From Variovorax paradoxus (GTDB taxonomy: Bacteria; Pseudomonadota; Gammaproteobacteria; Burkholderiales; Burkholderiaceae_C), in assembly GCF_018614955.1 (NCBI RefSeq), contig NZ_JAGGNV010000038.1, positions 1 through 54,949 on the forward strand: 54,949 bases of DNA, written 5' to 3'. The notes below the pieces were generated by a model that ran no database searches, had not been told where the DNA came from, and saw nothing but the letters and a program-made list of their open reading frames with translations. The translations under genes were made by a program, and so were the position numbers. This document shows, piece by piece, positions 49,735 to 54,949 of this stretch; position 1 is the first letter of the stretch, and each line of letters opens with the position of its first letter.

Positions 49735-51048
49735 ATGATCGCGCTGTTTCCCCACTGCGGCTTTCTCTCCGAGACCTCGCGCATGCTGGCCATTGCGCGC
49801 GCGCTTGTGCAGCGCGGCGAACAGGTCGTTGTCGCCACCCATGGCGGCCCCTATACGCGCGTGCTCGACGAGGCAGGCATGCCCTACACGCTGCTGGCAC
49901 CGGCGATGGACGACCGGCGCTGCGAGGAATATTTGGCCGGCATCGTCACGCTCGGCAAGCCCGGCGCCCGGCTCCAGCCGGCGGACGAAGTGCGCGCCGG
50001 CGTGCGCAGCGAGGTCGAGTTCCTGCGTGCGCACGCGGCCAGCATGGTCGTGATCGGGTTCACGCTGACGGCTTACCTTTCGGCGCGGGTGGTCGGCATC
50101 CCGCTCGCCGCTTCGCACGGCGGGTCCTATGTTCCACCGGTGTTCGAGCAGGGCCTTGCACCCGCACCATCGCAGTCGCCGGTTCCCCAGCTCGATTGGC
50201 TGCCGGCTCCGATGCAGAAGCTGATGGCCAATCTCGGGCCGCCGCGCATGCGTGGGCCGGTCGCATTCCTGAACGAGATCGCGGCGGAACTCGGCGTCGA
50301 ACCTGTGCCCAGCCTGGCCGCGCTGATGCTCGGCGATCTGACCTTGGTCACCGACGTTCCCGAGGTGCTCGGCATCTCCGACGCCGACATGTCGGCATGG
50401 AGGCCGAATGGTCACGGGGCCTACCGGGTGGACACGAGGCTGCGCTACGTCGGCCCGCTCTATGCCCGGCTCGACCTGCCCATTTCCGCGCGCGTGGAAG
50501 CCTTTCTCGGCGATGCGCGATCCACGGCCTACGTCTGCCTGTCGTCCAGCACGCCGGCGTTCATACGACGTGTCGTGTCCGGCGTCCGTGATGCGGGCCT
50601 GCGGGTGCTCGTTGGCGCAACAATCCATGAACTGCGCGACCTGGAGAACCCCGACGTCCTGGTGGAAGGCATCCTGCCAAGCCATCGCATCATGCCGCGC
50701 GTCGCGGTGGCGCTGATCATGGGTGGCCAGGGCAGCGTGCAGACGGCAATGGCCGGCGGCACGCCCTTTGTCGGCTTTCCCCTGCAGCCTGAGCAGGAAC
50801 TCAACGTGGCCCTGGCCGTGCGCCAGGGCATGGCCATCGCGGTCGGCCCGCGACGCGCGGACGAAGCGGAGGTTGCGCGGGCGGTGCGCGAGATCGTCAC
50901 TCAGCCGGCATACAAGGCGGCCGCCGCGCGCACGCGGCAGCACTACATCGATGTCGATGGCGCCGGTCGCGCTGCCGAGGCCGTGATCGAGCACCTGCGC
51001 GAACGCGCGCGTGGCGACGTGACGATGGCTACAGCCGCATCGTCATGA
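49735..51048 (+). CDS. GT1-type glycosyltransferase (MGT/UGT family)
   Basis: A 437-residue GT-B fold glycosyltransferase. The N-terminal half has the acceptor-side Rossmann fold (HCGFLSETSRMLAIARALVQ, VVVATHGGPYTRVLDEAGMP). The C-terminal half binds the nucleotide sugar: VALIMGGQGSVQTAMAGGTP, then FPLQPEQELNVALAV, matching the HGGxGS...PxxxDQ region of macrolide- and flavonoid-type transferases, with Met-Gly in place of His-Gly. Acceptor and donor are unknown; xenobiotic inactivation would fit MarR control. Its stop overlaps the converging GNAT gene by 20 bp. Confidence 0.82.
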   Translation: MIALFPHCGFLSETSRMLAIARALVQRGEQVVVATHGGPYTRVLDEAGMPYTLLAPAMDDRRCEEYLAGIVTLGKPGARLQPADEVRAGVRSEVEFLRAHAASMVVIGFTLTAYLSARVVGIPLAASHGGSYVPPVFEQGLAPAPSQSPVPQLDWLPAPMQKLMANLGPPRMRGPVAFLNEIAAELGVEPVPSLAALMLGDLTLVTDVPEVLGISDADMSAWRPNGHGAYRVDTRLRYVGPLYARLDLPISARVEAFLGDARSTAYVCLSSSTPAFIRRVVSGVRDAGLRVLVGATIHELRDLENPDVLVEGILPSHRIMPRVAVALIMGGQGSVQTAMAGGTPFVGFPLQPEQELNVALAVRQGMAIAVGPRRADEAEVARAVREIVTQPAYKAAAARTRQHYIDVDGAGRAAEAVIEHLRERARGDVTMATAASS

Positions 51049-51484
51049 ACACGCTGTGCGGGTCTTCGGCATAGTCACCGAAGGGCCCACTGCGCGCGAA
51101 CCCGAAACTCTCGTAGAGTTGGTGCGCGGGCTCGAAGGCCTCCTGCGAGCCGGTCTCGAGGCTCAGGCGCCGATAGCCGCGCGACCTTGCGACTTCGATG
51201 ATGTGGGCGAGGATCGCGCGTCCGGCGCCTTGGCGGCGAAGCGCATTGGGCGTGCGCATCGACTTGATCTCGCCGTGCTCGGCGTCCAGTTCCTTGAGCG
51301 CGCCGCAACCCAGCAGGAGCGAGCCCTTCCAGGCCGACCAGAAGGTGATCCCGGGCTGGCGAAGCTTCGCCAGATCGAGCGCGTGAACGCTCTCCGGCGG
51401 GGACACCGCATACATGTTCTGCAGGTGCTCATCGAGCAGGGCATGGATTTCGGGGCGCGAGAGGTCGTCGATTTCGATCTTCAT
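51029..51484 (-). CDS. GNAT N-acetyltransferase
   Basis: A 151-residue GNAT protein from ATG 51484 (MKIEIDDLSRPEIHALLDEH). The acetyl-CoA loop is RRQGAGRAILAHIIEVAR; the ending LYESFGFARSGPFGDYAEDP is typical of YjaB/PhnO-like members. It is preceded by a Gly/Ala-rich protein gene on the same strand, whose terminator lies between them, so it is probably transcribed separately. Confidence 0.88.
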   Translation of the reverse strand: MKIEIDDLSRPEIHALLDEHLQNMYAVSPPESVHALDLAKLRQPGITFWSAWKGSLLLGCGALKELDAEHGEIKSMRTPNALRRQGAGRAILAHIIEVARSRGYRRLSLETGSQEAFEPAHQLYESFGFARSGPFGDYAEDPHSVFMTMRL

Positions 51485-51510
51485 GTGTCGCGCGATTCTC
51501 AATCAAAAAA

Positions 51511-51540
51511 AAGCCCGCAACGCGCGAGCGCTGCGGGCTT
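51511..51540 (-). terminator. Rho-independent terminator of the Gly/Ala-rich protein gene
   Basis: On the minus strand a 9-bp perfect stem (AAGCCCGCA and TGCGGGCTT) with a 12-nt loop is followed by a run of T (8 in a row counting the stem end). It lies 24 bp downstream of the stop at 51564. The T-run faces only the minus direction, so it ends the transcript of the Gly/Ala-rich protein. Confidence 0.88.
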
Positions 51541-51563
51541 CTTCTATCGAGCCGAACTCTGGC

Positions 51564-52046
51564 TTACTTGGTGACGCCGAGCGAGCCCGACCCCTGGGCC
51601 TTGCCGCCGGCCTTGGCGCCCGCGCCGCTGGGCTTCAGTGTACCGCCGGCCGAGCCCGCGGTACCGGCCGCGCCATCGACCGTGCTGCCCACGGCATTCG
51701 TGGCACCGCCCACCGCATTGGTCGCGCCGCCCACCGCACCGGTGGCACCGCCGACAACGCCGCCGATGGTGCCGCCGGCGCCGCTCGTCGCGTTGCCGAC
51801 CGCTTCGGTCGCCGTGCCGGCGCCTGCGCTACCAGCCCTCGTCTGCGCACCCGCATCGGTGCGCGCGCCGGCCTTGGCGCCTGCACCCGTGGTGCCTTGC
51901 TTGGGCATTGCGCTGCCCGATGTGTTGACATCGGCCCCCACGCCTACGCCCACGCCGGCGGACTGTGCTTGCGCGAATCCGCTCATGGCGAGAAGACCCG
52001 CGAGCAATGCGCCGAGCGCGATACGGTGTTGGTTGTGCATCTTCAT
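51564..52046 (-). CDS. Secreted Gly/Ala-rich repeat protein
   Basis: A 160-residue exported low-complexity protein. Residues 1-28 are a signal peptide (IALGALLAGLLAMSGFAQAQ). The mature part is almost only Gly, Ala, Thr, Val and Ser, with a central repeat of about 7 residues, VGGATNA, VGGATNA, VGSTVDG, preceded by VGGATGA. There is no Cys. It looks disordered or fibre-like; I do not recognise a family. Its own terminator and long upstream gap (52047-52215, no clear promoter seen) suggest a single-gene transcript. Confidence 0.7.
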   Translation of the reverse strand: MKMHNQHRIALGALLAGLLAMSGFAQAQSAGVGVGVGADVNTSGSAMPKQGTTGAGAKAGARTDAGAQTRAGSAGAGTATEAVGNATSGAGGTIGGVVGGATGAVGGATNAVGGATNAVGSTVDGAAGTAGSAGGTLKPSGAGAKAGGKAQGSGSLGVTK

Positions 52047-52215
52047 GTGTGACGTTCCCTTTCATTAATGGTCACTGACAACGAACCGGCTTGGGGCCAG
52101 TTCGGGGTGAACCGTAGGGGAGGCGTCGCATGTCGCCATGTGCGGGTGTGCCCTGCATGGCTGTGGGAACTGACTGTCGGCGAGATCGGGAGCTTGTGCG
52201 TTAGGGCCGCCGCCT

Positions 52216-52794
52216 TCAGCCGCGCGTGACCTCGATGCTGTACAGCCCCCAGGGGCACAGGGCGAATCGTTCCTTGAGCGGCTTGTCCTTGAAGGCGGCG
52301 AGCGTATCGGCCTCGTAGACTGCCCACAGCGGGCCCAGCCCTCCCAGCGCGAGCGGAGCGCCGTCGATCTCGGTGGCCACGATCATCCGGTAGCTGCGCG
52401 CATCGGCCATGCGCAGCGGCACGACGTAGCCGTCTACCGCGCGAAGCGCCAGCATCGCATCGCCGGCCACACCCGCCGCCTCCAGCACGCTGGTCAACAG
52501 CGGGCCCGCGAGCGAATGCACCTTGGCGTCGTACTCCAGCGTGGGCTTGATTCGAACGACCGGCAGGCGGCGCAGCGCCTCGGAGTCAAACACGAACGCC
52601 TTGTCGAACTTGACGCCGTGCTTCACCATCAATTGGTCGAGCGCCGGATCGACGGGCCCGCGGTTGCTCTTGCTTATCGCTCCGCTGATGGTCAGAAGAC
52701 CCGGACTCTTGCGCGCCGGCTCCGCGGCCGTTGCATGAATCGAAGGCATGAGGCCGGCGAGTGCTGCCGTACCGAGGAAGTGTCTTTTGTTCAT
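52216..52794 (-). CDS. Molybdopterin-dependent oxidoreductase-like periplasmic protein
   Basis: A 192-residue exported protein, starting MNKRHFLGTAALAGLMPSIH, with a signal peptide of about 22 residues. The mature part resembles the small oxidoreductase molybdopterin-binding (sulfite-oxidase-like) fold: LLTISGAISKSNRG near its start, then SLAGPLLTSVLEAAGV, RAVDGYVVPLRMADARSYRM and GGLGPLWAVYEAD. The Cys that ligates molybdenum in true sulfite oxidases is not evident, so it may bind no cofactor. The substrate is unknown. Confidence 0.75.
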   Translation of the reverse strand: MNKRHFLGTAALAGLMPSIHATAAEPARKSPGLLTISGAISKSNRGPVDPALDQLMVKHGVKFDKAFVFDSEALRRLPVVRIKPTLEYDAKVHSLAGPLLTSVLEAAGVAGDAMLALRAVDGYVVPLRMADARSYRMIVATEIDGAPLALGGLGPLWAVYEADTLAAFKDKPLKERFALCPWGLYSIEVTRG

Positions 52795-52849
52795 CGCGCG
52801 ATTGTGAGCAATGCGCTTGCCTTCGTCGACCGATACCTTCGACTCAGTG

Positions 52850-53077
52850 TCAGTCGATCCAGGGACCCCCAAGCATTGCTTGTATATACGCTGCGACTTT
52901 GACCAGGTCCTCGTCAGACATCGGAATCGGGGGTGCGTCGACAAGGTGCTCGGCGACCAGATGCAACTTTGCCGATGCATTGGGCTGCTCTTGGAGCAGG
53001 ACCGCGATGGCCGCGGTTTGGGCGACAGCTCGCAACTCGAGCGAACGGAGTCGCGCGTTGACTTCTTCCATTTCCAT
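52850..53077 (-). CDS. Hypothetical 75-residue protein
   Basis: A small protein from ATG 53077 (MEMEEVNARLRSLELRAVAQ), preceded by GAGAAGGGA. The first 30 residues are helical with heptad spacing, so a coiled coil is likely. It has no Cys and no signal peptide. The frame is open further upstream to 53239 but that extension is Pro/Thr-rich and has no good start context. The function is unknown. It is on the same strand as the molybdopterin-like gene, 55 bp upstream of it. Confidence 0.55.
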   Translation of the reverse strand: MEMEEVNARLRSLELRAVAQTAAIAVLLQEQPNASAKLHLVAEHLVDAPPIPMSDEDLVKVAAYIQAMLGGPWID

Positions 53078-53269
53078 TTGTCCCTTCTCCCCGGGGTCCA
53101 AAGTTGAGGAACCTGGATTCTGCTTCGGAAAGGGCGGGCACGTCATCGAATGCGCCGGAGGGCTGACCTTCGTGTGCGGCGGCGTCGAGCTCGTGACGAG
53201 CGGGACAGCAACATCAGTCGCCGTCTTACAAACAGGCACATTTCAATATAAGACAACCGTACTACGACT

Positions 53270-53650
53270 GTGAAGCCTTCCCTTCACATGGAGCCACTTC
53301 CCATTGGAGGAGAAGATGTCAAAGCATGTCACTCGCAGAAGGGATCAGCGACAAAGAAGAGGCATCGCCTCGTTGCCGCGCGCCGCCGTGGAGCACCGGC
53401 ACGAAGGTCGATCGTCAGCGAAAGGGATGCCCAGCAAACATGGGCTGCCGCGACGCGTGTCCGGAAGGTTGTGCAGGATCGCATCGTTTACGCCTTCCGA
53501 AAGCAGTTCGAAGGCTCGGGTTCCGGCCCCACTGACACTGAGCTGCTGATGTTCGCCAGGCTCGCAGTCGCAGAACAACGATCGTGGCGGAGCCTCGCCA
53601 AGACGCAACGGTCCTGCGGCGACGGGCGGATGTCCAGATCACCGGCATGA
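53270..53650 (+). CDS. Uncertain small gene before the zinc-ribbon protein
   Basis: A frame of up to 126 residues with ATG at 53270 or 53288. The C-terminal part looks coding (RKVVQDRIVYAFRKQFEGSG, then TELLMFARLAVAEQRSWRSL), but the N-terminal part is Arg-rich and weak. A better start context, GGAGGAGAAG then ATG at 53316, is in another frame, so a frameshift (real or sequencing) is possible. The TGA overlaps the ATG of the next gene as ATGA, which supports translation of this frame. The stretch 53078-53269 holds no other gene that I can see, only an AT-richer patch near 53240. Confidence 0.4.
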   Translation: MKPSLHMEPLPIGGEDVKACHSQKGSATKKRHRLVAARRRGAPARRSIVSERDAQQTWAAATRVRKVVQDRIVYAFRKQFEGSGSGPTDTELLMFARLAVAEQRSWRSLAKTQRSCGDGRMSRSPA

Positions 53651-54949
53651 CGAAATTCTGCGATTCGTGCCATACGCCCAACAAGGACCGTGCCAGGTAC
53701 TGCAGCGGCTGCGCGGGCAAGTTTTCGGGCATCCGCTCAGGCACGACGACCTTCGACACCACCGCGGGCGAGCCGCGCTGGATGCAGACGGCGCCGCGCT
53801 CCGTGTTGCCTATGGAGCCGGTTGCCCGCGAGGAGCGGAGCGTCATGACGTCGAGGCGCATCGGCTTTATCCCGGTGCCGCACGGCGTCGACGTGTCCAT
53901 CGTCTGGTTGTTGATCGTGCTCGCGCTGTTGCATGGCGCTTTTGTCTTCTGGTACTTGGGGCGCGATGCGACGCGCAGTCCGACGCTTTCGAGCGCGGTC
54001 TCGTCCCTGTTGCAGTGGGCCAGCTTGCCTGCGGAACCGTCTGTCGTGCCGGGGGACCCATCGACGCCATCGACGGCAACTGCCCAGCCGCCTCCTACCG
54101 CGTCCGCCGTGAACCAGGCGGCGAGAACTGCTCCTCAACCGCCTTCGGCCTCTGTGGATCAGACGGGGGTCACCGCTGCGCCGCCGACGGCGCCCGCGGA
54201 CCCGACAGTGGTGGTCACTCGATCGGCCACGCCGGCAGCGGAAGGCACGAAGCAGCCCGAATCGCCGCAGCCCCCGGCTGCAGCAGCAACGGACTCGGTC
54301 GCTCAAGACGATCTCGTTCCCCCGCCGCCCCGAACAACGGTGATGACAGTCGAGATTCGGCCCGGACCAGCGCGCGTCGCACCCGCGCCGACACCGACAC
54401 CGGCGCCGACACCAAGAGCGCAACTTTCCCCTGAGCCGAGAACTGCCAAGACAAACTCATTCGAAGCCCAGACCGAGGCGCCTGCCGCGCCGCCGCCTCC
54501 GCCGCTGGCGTTGGCGAGGCCACCTGTTGTTGATGCGCGTCCCAGCGTCGGCGACGCGTCGCCTGTTCCGCGCCCAGACACGCGGCTCCAAGCCGCCGCT
54601 CCTCCTGCGGCAACAAGAAGCTCGGCCGCGTGCGACCGATACAACCCCTTTGGGGACGCGTCTTGCTTCAACATGAGGCAATCAACTCGGCTGGTGCGAT
54701 CACCTCAGGGCGGAGGCGGGTCCGTTGGAATTGCGAGCGCAGACCCTGCCAGCGGCAGCGCCGGTGATGGCGGCGGCGGCGGCGGCGGTTCGGGTGCTGC
54801 TGGCGCAGCCGGTGGCGGAGGTCCTGGTGGTGCTGGCGCAGGCGGTGCTGGTGCAGGCGGTGGTGGCGCAGGCGGTGGTGGCGCAGGCGGTGCTGGCGCA
54901 GGCGGTGCTGGCGCAGGCGGCGGTGGCGCAGGCGGCGGTGGTGCAGGCG
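53647..54949 (+). CDS. Zinc-ribbon, single-helix, Gly-repeat protein (3' end beyond window)
   Basis: An open frame of 434 codons from ATG 53647 to the window edge, with no stop. Residues 1-23 are a zinc ribbon: CDSC (5-8) and CSGC (19-22). One membrane helix lies at about 83-104 (VDVSIVWLLIVLALLHGAFV). A Pro/Ala/Thr-rich stalk follows (about 125-325), then a two-Cys segment (ACDRYNPFGDASCFN, Cys329 and Cys340). The rest is Gly-rich, ending in Gly-Gly-(Ala/Gly)-Gly-Ala repeats. The layout suggests a cytoplasmic zinc ribbon, a membrane anchor and an exported tail. The ATG overlaps the previous frame's stop (ATGA). Family unknown. Confidence 0.7.
   Translation, partial: MTKFCDSCHTPNKDRARYCSGCAGKFSGIRSGTTTFDTTAGEPRWMQTAPRSVLPMEPVAREERSVMTSRRIGFIPVPHGVDVSIVWLLIVLALLHGAFVFWYLGRDATRSPTLSSAVSSLLQWASLPAEPSVVPGDPSTPSTATAQPPPTASAVNQAARTAPQPPSASVDQTGVTAAPPTAPADPTVVVTRSATPAAEGTKQPESPQPPAAAATDSVAQDDLVPPPPRTTVMTVEIRPGPARVAPAPTPTPAPTPRAQLSPEPRTAKTNSFEAQTEAPAAPPPPPLALARPPVVDARPSVGDASPVPRPDTRLQAAAPPAATRSSAACDRYNPFGDASCFNMRQSTRLVRSPQGGGGSVGIASADPASGSAGDGGGGGGGSGAAGAAGGGGPGGAGAGGAGAGGGGAGGGGAGGAGAGGAGAGGGGAGGGGAG
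54826..54949 (+). repeat. 15-bp tandem repeat coding Gly-rich pentapeptides
   Basis: Eight full units of 15 bp (54826-54945) plus 4 bp of a ninth, still going at the window edge. Units follow GGCGGTGCTGGCGCA, with changes mainly of GCT to GGT and at third positions. Each codes Gly-Gly-(Ala or Gly)-Gly-Ala. The unit is a multiple of three, so copy-number change would alter protein length without a frameshift. Confidence 0.9.

Noticed and set aside
52761..53273. Plus-strand frame of 170 codons
   Set aside because: It is antisense to the molybdopterin-like gene's start and the 75-residue gene, begins without a Shine-Dalgarno, and shows no domain. The last 60 residues look somewhat protein-like but have no start of their own.
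54826..54949. Possible CRISPR-like array
   Set aside because: The 15-bp units are directly adjacent with no spacers and stay in frame with a coding sequence, so this is a protein-coding tandem repeat.

Overview
The window is GC-rich, densely packed and almost entirely protein-coding, with no rRNA, tRNA, insertion sequence or CRISPR array seen. Its content points to an aerobic, soil-type betaproteobacterium of the Comamonadaceae or Burkholderiales (Variovorax-like is my inference). The signs are a benzoyl-CoA epoxidation (box) pathway with a BoxR regulator, Bug-type substrate-binding proteins, many LysR/AraC/GNAT genes, and frequent ATGA or GTGA start-stop overlaps.

Region 1 (1-6383): a Bug-type binding protein (cut by the window edge) and a beta-keto acid cleavage enzyme lie divergent to a Crp/Fnr regulator. 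A GlxA-type AraC regulator with a small unknown gene, a TTC38-like TPR protein, a LysR regulator and a small hypothetical gene follow.

Region 2 (6401-24400) is the core: aerobic benzoate degradation through benzoyl-CoA. boxR sits at the centre. To its left, a minus-strand polycistron runs from a DUF4863 cupin through boxD (aldehyde dehydrogenase), benzoate-CoA ligase, an alpha/beta hydrolase, a complete branched-chain-amino-acid-type ABC transporter (binding protein, livH, livM, livG, livF) and an AraC regulator to a tannase/feruloyl-esterase-family lipoprotein. To its right run boxC, boxB, boxA and a MaoC-like hydratase. Read together: the ABC system imports an aromatic acid, the ligase makes benzoyl-CoA, BoxAB epoxidises it, BoxC opens the ring, and BoxD oxidises the semialdehyde. 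TGCA elements cluster at the face-to-face boxR/DUF4863 promoters and at the boxC promoter, as expected for BoxR/BzdR control.

Region 3 (24384-38783) is mixed accessory metabolism: an EamA transporter, a DUF2182/DUF1326 pair, a GAF protein, an alpha/beta hydrolase, a cytochrome P450, an ASCH protein, a GNAT plus 2H-phosphoesterase fusion, and DUF1272. A five-gene sugar-acid locus follows (LysR, DapA-family lyase/aldolase, Bug protein, SDR, D-tartrate-dehydratase-like TarD). Then come a small membrane protein, a tautomerase, a 21-codon ORF with its own promoter and Shine-Dalgarno, and a tandem GNAT protein.

Region 4 (38880-54949): a secreted intradiol-dioxygenase-like lipoprotein, two hydrolase/transporter genes, a FecA-like TonB receptor with a PepSY membrane protein, a lipoprotein, an Rrf2/FAD-oxidoreductase pair, a cardiolipin-synthase-like phospholipase D protein, a MarR regulator with a palindromic operator facing a GT1 glycosyltransferase, a GNAT protein, a Gly/Ala-rich secreted protein with a clear terminator, and a small molybdopterin-oxidoreductase-like protein. 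The right edge becomes less typical in composition. It holds small unknown genes and a large open frame (53647 to the edge) with a zinc ribbon, one membrane helix, a Pro-rich stalk and a 15-bp tandem repeat coding Gly-rich pentapeptides.
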